NCBI GenBank assembly: GCA_903892415.1
Contig: CAITIQ010000517.1
Coordinates: 23,209 to 87,208, forward strand
Source: an uncultured delta proteobacterium
GTDB lineage: Bacteria > Myxococcota_A > Polyangia > Polyangiales > Polyangiaceae
Direction of reading: 5' to 3'
DNA length: 64,000 nt
Shown here: one piece after another, positions 49,115 to 59,200 of the stretch
Position numbering within the stretch: the first letter of the stretch is position 1
Layout of the letters: each line of letters starts with the position of its first letter
Position numbers and translations under genes: made by a program
The notes under the pieces: generated by a model
Told to the model about the DNA's origin: nothing
Databases searched by the model: none
What the model saw: only the letters and a program-made list of their open reading frames with translations

Positions 49115-50068
49115 ATGAACAAGCTGCATCAAACGCTCAACTTGGAGCTGCGTGATCTGCGCCTCGTGGCGACCATTGCCCACAGCGGTGGTCTGGGAGC
49201 CGCAGCGCGGCGGCTGCACCTGACGCAGTCGGCGCTGAGCCATCATCTCAAGGCGTTGGAAGAGCGCATGGGCGTTGGCTTCTTTGACCGCGTGGGCCGA
49301 GGCCTCGTGCTCAATGCTCGCGGCGCCCGTTTGGTGGAGCTCGCCGAGAGGCTCTGGCCCGAAGTGCTGGCTGTGGAGCGCGCGCTCTCCTTGCCGCAGA
49401 CCTTGCCTTCGAAATTGCGGATCACCAGCGGTTGCTACACGGCCTACCCGTGGTTGCCCGAGGCGTTGCGTCGCCTAGCCGCCGCGGCGCCGGGGACCCG
49501 TGTGGAGGTGGTGGTGGACGCGACGCGACGCGCGGCTGAGGCGTTGCTTTCGGGCGAGGTAGATCTTGCGCTGATGCCCTGGCTTACGCCCGACGCGCGG
49601 CTCTTGGCTAGGCCTGTGTTCGAGGAGGAGATCTCGGCGGTAATGCTGCCAGATGATCCGCTGGCGAAGCGTGCGACCGTGCCGGTGACCGCGCTCGCCA
49701 CCCGTCGCGTGCTGGTGCATGAGGTGCCCGCGGATGAACTCGTCTGGACGCGCAAGGTGCTCGGACGCTCCTTCTCCGCCTTGCGTCACGCCGAACGGGT
49801 CCCGTTGACCGAGGCGATGGTGGCGCTGAGCAAGCTGGGGCAGGGCGTCTCTCTCCTAGGCCCGTGGGCGATCCGCGCGGAAATTGAACGAGGGGAGCTT
49901 GTGGCTCGTCCGTTGCGACCGCACTTGCGGCGTCCGTTTGCGTTGGTCAGCGTGCGCGCCGCCCCCGCCGATCCGCGATCCGAGCTCCTGGTGGAGGTGC
50001 TCAAGGAGTGGGCTTTGAGCGAGCGCACTCCCGTAAAAAGGCCACCGCCTCGAGCGCGTCGTCGGTGA
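49115..50068 (+). CDS. LysR-family transcription regulator
   Basis: The 317-residue protein has an N-terminal winged HTH (about 13-75, with LGAAARRLHLTQSALSHHLKALEER and FFDRVGRGLVLNARG) and a two-lobed effector domain (from about 97, beginning SKLRITSGCYTAYPWLPEAL). In wording it is close to the MetR branch (ALSHHLKALE, CYTAYPWLP), whose co-inducer is homocysteine; here the effector is unknown. It is divergent from a GST gene, a common arrangement for LysR regulators and targets, and a dyad lies between them. Its C-terminus is Arg/Pro-rich and overlaps the next convergent gene by 68 bases. Confidence 0.94.
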   Translation: MNKLHQTLNLELRDLRLVATIAHSGGLGAAARRLHLTQSALSHHLKALEERMGVGFFDRVGRGLVLNARGARLVELAERLWPEVLAVERALSLPQTLPSKLRITSGCYTAYPWLPEALRRLAAAAPGTRVEVVVDATRRAAEALLSGEVDLALMPWLTPDARLLARPVFEEEISAVMLPDDPLAKRATVPVTALATRRVLVHEVPADELVWTRKVLGRSFSALRHAERVPLTEAMVALSKLGQGVSLLGPWAIRAEIERGELVARPLRPHLRRPFALVSVRAAPADPRSELLVEVLKEWALSERTPVKRPPPRARRR

Positions 50069-50948
50069 CATGGAGCATGCTGGCGAGCTCGTCCGCGTTC
50101 GGGGAAAGGCTCACCAGCTTGCGAATCACTGGCAAGATGCCGGTCTCCGACTCGTAGTGATCTCTGCCGAGGAAGACCATGGGCGAGACCACATCGAAGG
50201 TCTTGTAGAAATTCTGCGCAAGATCCATGAAGATCTCCTGCCAGGTCCCGGCTTTACCAGGCGCAAACACCACTCCGCCCTTAGCAATGGCGAGCAGCGT
50301 GTCTTCGCGCAGGCCGTTCGAGAAGTACTTAGCGATGGCAGTTCCGAAGAGGTTGGTCGGCTCGTGACCGTAGAACCATGTGGGCACGGCTAAGGAGGGC
50401 GTCCGAATGGGAAAGCGTTCGAGTACCTGGCGAGCGGCTCTCAGATACTCCGGCTTACGATAGTCGTTCTCGACGCTGAGCAAGGCGAGCGCTTCGTCTA
50501 CGGCCTCGAGTGGGTAAGACGCCAAGCTGGCTCCCAAGTTGGTGGCCTCCATGATCCCAGGGCCGCCGCCGCTGGCCACGGTGATCCCGCAGTGCGCAAG
50601 CTCGTGGGAGAGCTGCGCTACGCAGCGGTACTCGCTACTGCTGCGAGACTTGCCATGTCCGCCCATCACCGCCACCAGCGTTGTCTCACGGGAGCCGCCA
50701 ACCGGGCTGCTCTCCGCCAAGAAGCGGCGCAAAGCCTCGTCGATCGACCAATCGTGTAGGCGCTCCACATAGGCCTCGTTGCGGCTTGGGTTGCGGCGGC
50801 CGAAGGTTGAGAAGTGCTGGTATATGGCGTAGTCCCGGGTGGATTCGAGCGTGCCATCGGAGCCCGAAAGCAGCTCGTCGGGCGAGTAAAGCTCGGTTCG
50901 AAGTGGGTCAAACGGCAGGTCGCGAGCTTGCAGGTCCGGTGTAGGCAT
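50001..50948 (-). CDS. LOG-family (lysine decarboxylase-like fold) nucleotide-binding protein
   Basis: The protein has 315 residues from the ATG at 50948. The Rossmann core shows VAVMGGHGKSR, ITVASGGGPGIMEATNLGA and the PGGxGT-x-x-E-like loop VFAPGKAGTWQEIF, in which the second Gly is Lys. The family hydrolyses nucleotide monophosphates (cytokinin LOG, PpnN-type); the conserved Glu of the TWQE loop is the likely catalytic residue. The N-terminal extension of about 110 residues before the core is longer than in plant LOG and recalls PpnN. The activity is therefore uncertain. It overlaps the LysR gene at the 3' end. Confidence 0.8.
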   Translation of the reverse strand: MPTPDLQARDLPFDPLRTELYSPDELLSGSDGTLESTRDYAIYQHFSTFGRRNPSRNEAYVERLHDWSIDEALRRFLAESSPVGGSRETTLVAVMGGHGKSRSSSEYRCVAQLSHELAHCGITVASGGGPGIMEATNLGASLASYPLEAVDEALALLSVENDYRKPEYLRAARQVLERFPIRTPSLAVPTWFYGHEPTNLFGTAIAKYFSNGLREDTLLAIAKGGVVFAPGKAGTWQEIFMDLAQNFYKTFDVVSPMVFLGRDHYESETGILPVIRKLVSLSPNADELASMLHVTDDALEAVAFLRECARSKPTP

Positions 50949-51034
50949 AGGGCGCGGGTCCTCGTGCGAGCTTGTTGGAGGAGCGGGTGAGTTCCCGATC
51001 CGCTCGGCGTTTGCGATTGTATGCTTCGCCACCG

Positions 51035-52150
51035 ATGAGTGCCGGCCTCACTTTCGAACACGTCGTAAAAAAATACGGCACGACGCGCGTGCTTGATGAC
51101 GTTCACTTCGAGACCAAGCCCAGCGAGCTGGTGGTGTTGGTCGGGCCAAGCGGCTGCGGCAAGTCTACGTTGATGCGCCTCGTGGCTGGTCTGGAGACCA
51201 TCGATGAAGGGCGCATCGTCTTCAACGACCGTGAGCTCAATCAGGTGCCGCCGCACGAGCGCGGGGTGGGGATGGTGTTTCAGAGCTACGCGCTCTATCC
51301 CCATATGACCGTCGCGCAGAACCTCGGCTTTCCGCTGCGCGTACGCAAAGTGGACCCAAGCGAAGTCGCACGTGAAGTTGCGCGCGTCGCTGACATGCTG
51401 TCGCTCGGGCCGCTGCTCGAGCGGCTGCCCAAGGCGCTGTCGGGCGGTCAGCGTCAACGCGTGGCGATCGGTCGCTGTTTGGTGCGCAAGCCGGAGATCT
51501 ACTGCTTTGACGAGCCGCTCTCCAACCTGGACGCGGCGCTGCGCTCGGAGATTCGCGTCGAGCTGAAGGCGCTGCAACGCGAGCTCGGTAAGACCGCGCT
51601 GTACGTGACCCACGACCAAACCGAGGCGATGACGATGGCTGATCGCATCGTGGTGCTGTTCAAAGGGGTGGTGCAACAAGTGGGCTCCCCCCGTGATCTG
51701 TACGAACGTCCACAAAACCAGTTCGTTGCGCGCTTCATCGGCTCGCCGGCGATGACCTGTATTCGCGGCCGCATAGAGGGCGGCTTGTTTAGCGCCGGGG
51801 CACTGCAGTTCGGCTTGCCCGCGGGCTATGCGGATGGCGACGTGGTGCTGGGCGTGCGGCCGGAGCACGTGGCCTTGGTCGAGCCAGGGGAGGCCGGCGC
51901 GACAGAGGCGGTGGTGCGGGCGATCGAGCCGGTGGGTGAAAACGGCTACGCGCACGTGGAGATTAACGGCCTGCGCACGGTGGACGAGACCAAGCGAGGC
52001 TCCGGCTCGATCGTGGCGAGCATCGGCGGCGCGCGCGCCTTCGCGTTGCGCACCGGCGAGCGCGTGGGGGTGCGCTGCTCGGTGGAGGCGCTTTCTTTGT
52101 TCGATGGGCAGTCGGGAGCGCGTTTGGAAGCGGTGACGTCCACCCGATGA
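51035..52150 (+). CDS. Sugar ABC transporter ATP-binding protein (MalK/UgpC type)
   Basis: The protein has 371 residues from the ATG at 51035. The nucleotide-binding domain has Walker A VGPSGCGKSTLMRL, the Q-loop MVFQSYALYPHMTV, signature LSGGQRQRVAIGR, Walker B IYCFDEPLSNLD and the H-loop YVTHDQTEAM. The C-terminal region (about 240-371) is the TOBE/MalK regulatory domain (VLGVRPEHVALVEPG). The YALYPHMTV wording is that of CUT1 carbohydrate importers. It powers the importer encoded by the next two genes and overlaps the first of these by 4 bases. Confidence 0.94.
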   Translation: MSAGLTFEHVVKKYGTTRVLDDVHFETKPSELVVLVGPSGCGKSTLMRLVAGLETIDEGRIVFNDRELNQVPPHERGVGMVFQSYALYPHMTVAQNLGFPLRVRKVDPSEVAREVARVADMLSLGPLLERLPKALSGGQRQRVAIGRCLVRKPEIYCFDEPLSNLDAALRSEIRVELKALQRELGKTALYVTHDQTEAMTMADRIVVLFKGVVQQVGSPRDLYERPQNQFVARFIGSPAMTCIRGRIEGGLFSAGALQFGLPAGYADGDVVLGVRPEHVALVEPGEAGATEAVVRAIEPVGENGYAHVEINGLRTVDETKRGSGSIVASIGGARAFALRTGERVGVRCSVEALSLFDGQSGARLEAVTSTR

Positions 52151-54366
52151 GCCAGCGAGTGAGCGTGCGTTTGCGACGCGTGGTTGTGGCGCTGCTCGTT
52201 GCCGCCCTGATTGCCTTGCTGGTGCTGGCGCGGCAGGGGGGAGAGGCTGGAGGCGGCGGTGTGCGCATCGTGGTCTGGCACTCGCAACGCGGAGCCGAGA
52301 AGGAGCTCTTGGAGAGCCTGTTGCGCCGCTTCAACGAGCAGCACCGCGGCAGCATCTACGCCGAGCCGCTGGCCGTACCGGAGAGCTCCTTCAAGGACAA
52401 GGTGTTGCGCACCGTTCCGCGTGGTGCCGGTCCGGACGTCTTCTTGCGGCCCCATAACGAGCTCGGGGAGTTCCTGCGTGATGAGGTGCTCCGTCCGGTG
52501 GACAGCCACGCCTTCCCAAAAACGCGCGCATCCTACCACCCGGGGCTGATCGACGGAGTCTCGAGCGAAGGCACGGTTTACGGCGTGCCGCTCACCTTCA
52601 AAGCGCTGGTCCTCTTTTATGACAAAGAGCTCTACCCCAGCGGTCCGCCCGCCGATCTCGACGAGCTATTGCGCAATCGGGAGCGCAAGTACCCGCTGGT
52701 TTACGACGCCACCAGCTTCTTCTTTCATGCGCCGTTCTTCCTTGCGAGCGGCGGTCGGATCTTCGATGAGCAGGGCAAACTTGCACCGTTCGAAGGTGCG
52801 GGCCTGGCCTCCTTCGAAGAGCCGAAGGCTTGGCGAGCCGCAGGCATCTTACCGCCGGACGTCAGCTACAACGACGCTGTGCGGCTGTTCGAGGATGGCT
52901 CGGCCGGCAGTTTGATCAACGGACCTTGGTATTCGCCCAAGGCGGCAGACGGCCGCGCGGATCGCTTCGCGATCGCGCCGTTGCCTGTGCGCAACGGCAA
53001 GCCGATGGGCTCGCTGGTCACGGTAGAAGCGGCGTTCATCAGCAAGAGCACGACCCAGCCTGCTGCTGCCGAAGAGCTCGTGCGCTTCCTGGCTGGGGAA
53101 GACGCGGCGCTCTTGCGTGCAAGCAAGCTAGGGCTACCGCCCCCATTTGCGGTCTCAGACCCAGAAGTCAAAGCCAACGTTTCGATCGCCGTGCAAACCC
53201 AGAGTTTGGTCAACGGCCAAGTGACGCCGGCGAGCACGCTGATGGCCGCTGTTTGGCGGCCAGCAGACGACGTGCTCAAGGCAAGCATGCGAGGGGAGGA
53301 ACTCAGCGAGTCGGTGGCAGTAGCCCGCGCCACCTTGCTCGAGGTTCAGCGCCCGCGACCGAGCGGCGGCAAACCTGTGTTCTTCGGCGTCGCGCTGACG
53401 GCGCTCTTGGGCTTGGCCACTATGATGCTCGTGCGTCGGGTACGGCTCGATGTCGCTTCGCCGGATGCCGCTCGGTCGAAGCTGCTTGGCAACTACGGCG
53501 CAGGTGCTGTGCCCTTCTTGTTGCCGGGCCTGATCTCGACGGCGCTGCTCGTGCTCGTACCAGCGCTGGTGGCTGCGGGCATGAGCTTCTTCGAGTACCA
53601 CGAGGGCTCCTTCGAGTACGTAGGCCTGGCGAACTTCCACGACATTCTCCTGCCCTCGCTCGATCGTGCTTTCGCCTCGCGTTCCTTTTACTTCGCCCTG
53701 GCGGTGACCATCTTGTGGACGCTGGTCAACGTGTTCTGCCATTTGACGCTCGGCGTGCTGGTCGCGCTTTGTCTGCGTCCGGCATGGGTCAAGCTGCGCG
53801 GCTTCTTTCGCGTGCTGCTGGTGCTGCCCTGGGCGATCCCCAACTACATCACCGCGCTGATGTGGAAGGGCATGTTTCATGCGCAAGTCGGGGCGATCAA
53901 CGCGCTGCTCGCGCCCTTTGGCTTTGAGGGCTTCCAGTGGTTCAACACGTTCTACACGGCGTTCCTCGCCAACGTGCTAACCAACACCTGGCTCGGCTTT
54001 CCGTTCATGATGATTGTCACCTTGGGCGCGCTGACGAGCATTCCCAAAGAGGTGGAAGAGGCCGCAGAGCTGGACGGAGCGTCCAAGTTCCAGCGCTTCA
54101 CCCTGGTGCTCTTTCCGTATCTGCGGCCTGCGCTCGTGCCTTCGATCATCCTCGGCAGCGTGTGGACGTTCAACATGTTCAACGTCGTCTACTTGGTGAG
54201 CGGCGGCGAGCCCGCCTCGGAGACCGACATCCTGATCAGCGAGGCCTACCGCTGGGCCTTCGAACGCGGGCAGCGCTTCGGCTACGCAGCCGCCTACTCG
54301 GTGCTGATCTTCGCCTTCTTGCTGCTGTATGGCCGTCTAACCGAGCGAGTGTCGAAGTCCACATGA
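52147..54366 (+). CDS. Fusion of solute-binding protein and MalF-type permease
   Basis: The 739-residue protein joins two ABC-importer parts. Residues 1-28 are a membrane anchor (VVVALLVAALIALLVLA). From 38 to about 405 it is an extracellular solute-binding protein of the MalE class (VRIVVWHSQRGAEKELLESLL, VPLTFKALVLFYDKELY, AGSLINGPWY). A membrane span follows (about 410-428), then the MalF-type permease (about 455-735) with the EAA loop EVEEAAELDGASKFQRFTLVLFP. Usually these are separate proteins. The binding domain must face the periplasm, and the segment between would cross the membrane. Substrate: carbohydrate, most likely an oligosaccharide, by family only. It overlaps both neighbours by 4 bases. 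Confidence 0.9.
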   Translation: MSQRVSVRLRRVVVALLVAALIALLVLARQGGEAGGGGVRIVVWHSQRGAEKELLESLLRRFNEQHRGSIYAEPLAVPESSFKDKVLRTVPRGAGPDVFLRPHNELGEFLRDEVLRPVDSHAFPKTRASYHPGLIDGVSSEGTVYGVPLTFKALVLFYDKELYPSGPPADLDELLRNRERKYPLVYDATSFFFHAPFFLASGGRIFDEQGKLAPFEGAGLASFEEPKAWRAAGILPPDVSYNDAVRLFEDGSAGSLINGPWYSPKAADGRADRFAIAPLPVRNGKPMGSLVTVEAAFISKSTTQPAAAEELVRFLAGEDAALLRASKLGLPPPFAVSDPEVKANVSIAVQTQSLVNGQVTPASTLMAAVWRPADDVLKASMRGEELSESVAVARATLLEVQRPRPSGGKPVFFGVALTALLGLATMMLVRRVRLDVASPDAARSKLLGNYGAGAVPFLLPGLISTALLVLVPALVAAGMSFFEYHEGSFEYVGLANFHDILLPSLDRAFASRSFYFALAVTILWTLVNVFCHLTLGVLVALCLRPAWVKLRGFFRVLLVLPWAIPNYITALMWKGMFHAQVGAINALLAPFGFEGFQWFNTFYTAFLANVLTNTWLGFPFMMIVTLGALTSIPKEVEEAAELDGASKFQRFTLVLFPYLRPALVPSIILGSVWTFNMFNVVYLVSGGEPASETDILISEAYRWAFERGQRFGYAAAYSVLIFAFLLLYGRLTERVSKST

Positions 54367-55211
54367 AGCCGCGCATCTGGGAAGTCGTGCTGGTGTACAG
54401 CGTGCTGTTCGTGATGTCCGGCGTGGTGCTCTACCCGGTGTTGTGGGTGCTGCGGCTCGCGCTTACCGATGGTGGTCGTTTGGCCGCTTCCTCAGCGCTA
54501 CCCATCCCGACCGAGATCTCCTGGGCGAACTTCGACGCGTTCATATTTGCGCGCGATTTTCAGGGTCGCTACATCTTCTTCGTTCAGCTCGGCAACTCAC
54601 TGCTGGTCAGCGCCGCTGCGACCTTCATCGGCGTCGCGTTTGCGCTCTCGGCGTCCTTCGCCTTCTCACGATTTGTCTTTCCGCTGCGCGAGACGGGCCT
54701 GCGAGCCATGCTCACCAGTCAAATGTTTCCCGCGGTGGTTACGGCTGTGCCGTTGCTCCTGCTGCTGGATGCGCTGGGGCTGTTCGGTACCACAGCGGGC
54801 TTGGTGTTGATCTACTCCACCAGCTCAGTGCCTTTCAGCATCTGGATGCTCAAGGGCTACTTCGACACGATCCCGCGAGATCTCGACGAGAGCGCTCGTT
54901 TGGATGGTGCTTCGAGCTGGGTCGTCTTTTGGCACATTCTGTTGCCGCTGGTGAGACCTGGCATTGGCATCACCGCGCTCTTCAGCTTCATGACCGCCTA
55001 CAACGAGTTCATCATGGCCTCCATTTTCCTCGATGATGTGGCGCGTTACACGCTTCCGGTCACCCTGCAGCAGTCGGTTGGCGGCTTCGATCCGAACTGG
55101 GGGCTATTTGCTGCAGGCTCGCTGGTGCTCTCTGCTCCCATCGTTTTGCTGTTCTATTTCGTGCAGCGGGAGCTTGTATCTGGGATGACCGCTGGGGCGG
55201 TAAAGGGATGA
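54363..55211 (+). CDS. MalG-type ABC permease
   Basis: The 282-residue protein has six membrane spans. It starts WEVVLVYSVLFVMSGVVLYPVLWVL. The cytoplasmic EAA loop is DLDESARLDGASSWVVFWHILLPL, and the periplasmic part before it includes GNSLLVSAAATFIGVAFALSA. These are the features of the second CUT1 permease. It would pair with the MalF half of the fusion to form the translocation pathway. Its stop overlaps the RND adaptor's ATG by 4 bases, so the importer and exporter genes are one translational run. Confidence 0.93.
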   Translation: MKPRIWEVVLVYSVLFVMSGVVLYPVLWVLRLALTDGGRLAASSALPIPTEISWANFDAFIFARDFQGRYIFFVQLGNSLLVSAAATFIGVAFALSASFAFSRFVFPLRETGLRAMLTSQMFPAVVTAVPLLLLLDALGLFGTTAGLVLIYSTSSVPFSIWMLKGYFDTIPRDLDESARLDGASSWVVFWHILLPLVRPGIGITALFSFMTAYNEFIMASIFLDDVARYTLPVTLQQSVGGFDPNWGLFAAGSLVLSAPIVLLFYFVQRELVSGMTAGAVKG

Positions 55212-56293
55212 ACGTTCGCGCTCTTGGTATTGGTCTCTTCGTCGTAGTTGGTGGATTCGCAGCGTTCTTGATGAGCGGTCGTCCGCTGCCCTCTTTCGGC
55301 GCAAAGTCCAGCTCGAGCGCAAGTGCGGCGGCGAAGCCACCCGAAGAGCTGCCCGTGCGCGTGCTGGTGGTAAAGAAGCAGCCGCTCTCGACCAAGCTCG
55401 CCTCCAACGGCACCTTGCGCTCGAACGAGTCGGTGGACCTCACGGCCGAGGTCACTCGGCGTTTGCGCAAGATTCACGTCAAGGACGGTGACCGCGTCAA
55501 GAAGGGGGACCTCTTGTTCGAGTTGGACGCGGTGGACCTGGCCGCGCGCTCCACCGAGGTCGCCGTGCGCCGCAAGGCGCTGCTGGAGGTTGAGGAGCGG
55601 CAACGCAAACTGCGTGAGGAGGGGCTTTCTTCCAAGACCGACTACGATCGCGCCAAGGCCGATCTCGACATTGCTTCGGCCAACTTCGCCGTGGTCTCGG
55701 CCGACCTGGAGCGCACCAAGATCCGCGCGCCATTCGCTGGCAAGTTGGGCCTGCTGCGGGTGAGTGAAGGCGCGATGGTTGGTCCGGAGCGGCCCCTCGT
55801 CTCGCTCGAGGATGATTCGCGCGTGAAGATCGACTTCACGGTGCCGGAGCGTTTCTCTCCCCACGTGGCGGTGGGCGCCAAGTTCACCTTTCGAGCGGAA
55901 GGCGGCAGCCCGATCACAGCCAGCGTGATCGCGATCGAGCCTCGTTTGGACGAGCGAACGCGAAGCATCCGTCTGCGCGGCTTGTCCGAACCGATCGATC
56001 CGAAGCAGGGCGCCGTCTACGCCGGAGAGTACGTCTCGGTCGAACTCGAGATCACCAGCACGACCGAGGTGGTGTTGGTGCCATCGCCGATCGTCACTCC
56101 TTCGCTCGGTGGTCATTCGGTGTACGTGGTCGAGGACGGCGTCGCCAAGCTGCGTTCGGTCGAGCTGGGCATTCGCACCGAGAGCGAGGTGGGCATCGTC
56201 AAAGGCTTGGAGCCCGGCGACAAGGTGATCGTCAGCAACGTGGTGCGCGTTCGCCCGGGCAGCAAAGTGAAAGTCAGCGAGGACGCGCCGTGA
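55208..56293 (+). CDS. RND efflux periplasmic adaptor (MFP/HlyD family)
   Basis: The 361-residue protein has an N-terminal membrane anchor (LGIGLFVVVGGFAAFLM) and no lipobox. The barrel-sandwich halves are seen as GDRVKKGDLLFELDAVDL and ERTKIRAPFAGKLGLLRVSEG. The helical hairpin between them is short (AVRRKALLEVEERQRKLREEGLSSKTDY). The beta-barrel and membrane-proximal parts follow (VDFTVPERF-like VKIDFTVPERFSP, IVTPSLGGHSVYVVEDG). The protein would link the RND pump to an outer-membrane channel. No TolC-type gene is present in the run. Its stop overlaps the pump's start by 4 bases. Confidence 0.93.
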   Translation: MNVRALGIGLFVVVGGFAAFLMSGRPLPSFGAKSSSSASAAAKPPEELPVRVLVVKKQPLSTKLASNGTLRSNESVDLTAEVTRRLRKIHVKDGDRVKKGDLLFELDAVDLAARSTEVAVRRKALLEVEERQRKLREEGLSSKTDYDRAKADLDIASANFAVVSADLERTKIRAPFAGKLGLLRVSEGAMVGPERPLVSLEDDSRVKIDFTVPERFSPHVAVGAKFTFRAEGGSPITASVIAIEPRLDERTRSIRLRGLSEPIDPKQGAVYAGEYVSVELEITSTTEVVLVPSPIVTPSLGGHSVYVVEDGVAKLRSVELGIRTESEVGIVKGLEPGDKVIVSNVVRVRPGSKVKVSEDAP

Positions 56294-59200
56294 CCCTGGC
56301 TGAGGTCTGCATTCGTCGTCCGGTACTTTCGATCGTGCTCTCGGTGGCGATCGTCCTATTCGGCGTGGTGTCGTTCTTCTCGCTGGGTGTGCGTGAGTAC
56401 CCGGCAGTGGACCCGCCGGTTGTAACCGTTACCACCAACTACTCGGGCGCAAATCCGGAGGTGGTGGACTCACAAATCACCGAGCCGTTGGAGCAGGCGC
56501 TGGCCGGCATTGCTGGCGTAAAGAACGTCTTTTCGACCTCGCGCGAGGCGGCCTCGTCCATACGCGTCGAGTTCGAGCTTTCGGTCGATCTCGATGATGC
56601 AGCCAACGACGTGCGCGACAAGGTGGCAGGGGCCGTCGGTCGTTTGCCGATCGATGCGGACGCACCGATCGTCGAGAAGGCCGACGCTGACTCGAGCCCG
56701 ATCATCTTCATGACGGTGGGCAGTGATGCCCAATCGATCCTCGATGTCTCCCACATCGCGAACACCCGCATCAAGGACAAGATCCAGACCATTCCGGGCG
56801 TAAGTTCGGTGCGCATCTTCGGGGAGAAGCGCTACTCGATGCGCGTCTGGCTCGACTCGGACAAGCTTAGCGCGCACTCGGTGACGCCGGACGACGTGCG
56901 CAATCGTTTGGCCGCCTGGAACGTGGATCTGCCGTCGGGGCGCGTCGAAGGCGAAAAGATGGAGGTCGCGGTGCAGACCTCGGGTCGGCTGGAAACGCCG
57001 GCGCAGTTCTCGCGCATCACGCTGCGTGATGGGGACGGAGCGCCGGTGCGCTTGGAGGACGTAGGTACGGCTGAACTTGGGCCGCTCAATACTCGAGGCG
57101 GCGTGAAACGACGTGGCCGGGACGTGATCGGCGTGGCGGTCATTCCGCAGCCCAACACCAATGCCATCGCCATCGCCGATGAATTTTACCGCCGCTTCGA
57201 AGACATCAAGCGCGACATCCCGCCCGAATACGAGGTGGAGGTTGGCTACGACTTTACGCGCTACATCCGCAAGAGCGTGCTCGAGGTCGAGGAGACGTTG
57301 GTCGTAGCCTTCATCCTGGTCGCGCTGGTGATCTACCTGTTTTTGAGGGATTTTCGCGCCTCGGTGATCCCGGTGATCGCGATCCCGGTGAGCATCATCG
57401 CGACCTTCGCGCTGGTGAAGCTGTTCGGCTTCTCGATCAACGTACTGACGTTGGTGGGCGTCGTGCTCTCGATCGGCCTGGTCTGCGACGACGCTATCGT
57501 CGTGCTGGAGACCATCTACTCGAAGATCGAGAAAGGCATGAAGCCGCTGGAAGCTGCGATCAGCGGCGCCAATGAGATCTTCTTCGCCATCGTCTCGACC
57601 ACCATCGCGCTGGCAGTGGTGTTCATGCCGATCGTGTTTGTTTCCGGCCTGACCGGTCAGCTCTTCCGCGAGTTCGCTTTGGTGGTCGTCGGCTCGGTGC
57701 TGATCAGCGGCTTCGTCGCGCTCACGCTCTCGCCGATGATGTGTCGTTTCTTGTTGCGGGAGAGCGCTGGGCAGAGCTTCTTCTATCGGCTGACCGAGCC
57801 GCTCTTTCGCGGGTTGATCGGCGGCTATCGTTGGCTGCTCACGGCCTTCATGAAGGTGCGCATCGTGGCGCCGGCGGTGCTGGTGCTGGTGATCGTTTGG
57901 TCTTATCGCTTGTACGAGCGCGTTCCCTCGGAGCTCGCTCCGCTCGAAGATCGCAGCAACATCCGCATCAACGTGCGCGGGCCGGAGGGCGCAACCTACG
58001 CCTACACAGAGCGCGAGCTCGACTCGCTTGCGGCCTACGTGGAAGACAACGTTCCGGAGACCTCGCGCACCTACTCGATCATCGGTGGCTTTGGCGGGAC
58101 CGGTGGTCCCAATGTGGGAGTACAGAACATCTATCTGACTGAGCGTGAAGAGCGCACGCGGCCCCAGGAGGAGATCTTCCGCCAGGTCGCCAAGGGGATG
58201 GGAAAGTTCGATGGGCTTTCGGCGTTCCCAGCGCAGCCGCCAACGATCGGAAGTCGGTTTGCGGGGCAGCCGGTGCAGTTGGTGATTCAGGCGCCCTCGG
58301 TGCGCGAGCTCTCGGCGATCTTGCCCAAAGTTCTGGAGAAGGCACGCGCGCGTCCGGAGCTGCGCTTCGTCGATGCTGATTTGCGTTTCAATCGGCCGCA
58401 GCTCTCGCTCGAGGTGGACCGTGATCGCGCCAGCGAGCTTGGTGTCTCGGCGCTCGACGTGGGTCGGGCGCTGCAACTCAGCTTGGGCGGTGTTCGCTAT
58501 GGCTACTTCATCATGGAGGGTAAACAGTACGAAGTGATCGGCCAGTTGCGCGAAGCCGACCGCGACGAGCCCTCCGATCTTTCCCGGCTTTACATCCGCT
58601 CGCCGAGCGGGGAGATGTTGCCGCTCTCTGGGCTGGTGAAGAGCCGAGAATCTGCAGGCCCTGCGTCCTTGTTCCGCTTCGATCGCAACGTCGCCGCCAC
58701 GGTCTCGGCCGGCCTCGCCGATGGCAAAACGCTAGGAGAGGGCATCAGCGCAATGAAGGCCGCGGCCCAAGAGGTGTTGCCGCCGGGCTTCTCCACGGCG
58801 CTCTCTGGCGAATCACGGGACTACGCCGAGAGTTCTTCCTCCACTTCGCTGGCGTTTGGCTTCGCGATTGTACTTATCTATTTAGTGTTGGCGGCGCTGT
58901 TTGAGAGCTTCCGCGATCCGCTGGTGATCCTGATGACGGTGCCGCTTTCATTGGCTGGCGCCCTGGCGTCGCTCGACGCCACCTCGCAAAGCCTTAACGT
59001 CTTTAGCCGGATCGGCATCATCATGTTAGTCGGGCTGGTGACCAAGAACGGCATTTTGGTGGTGGAGTTCGCCAACCACAAACGTCAGGAGGGCCTGCCC
59101 CTGGTGGAAGCCTGCATCGAAGGCGCCGTGGATCGCTTTCGGCCGGTGCTGATGACGAGCTTAGCCACCATTCTCGGGGTGCTACCGATCGCGCTCTCGC

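Noticed and set aside
56470..58476. 668-residue open frame on the minus strand inside the RND pump gene
   Set aside because: It is a shadow of the plus-strand gene: His/Arg/Asp-rich composition without hydrophobic core, no domain, and the opposite strand encodes a complete AcrB-like protein with all relay residues.
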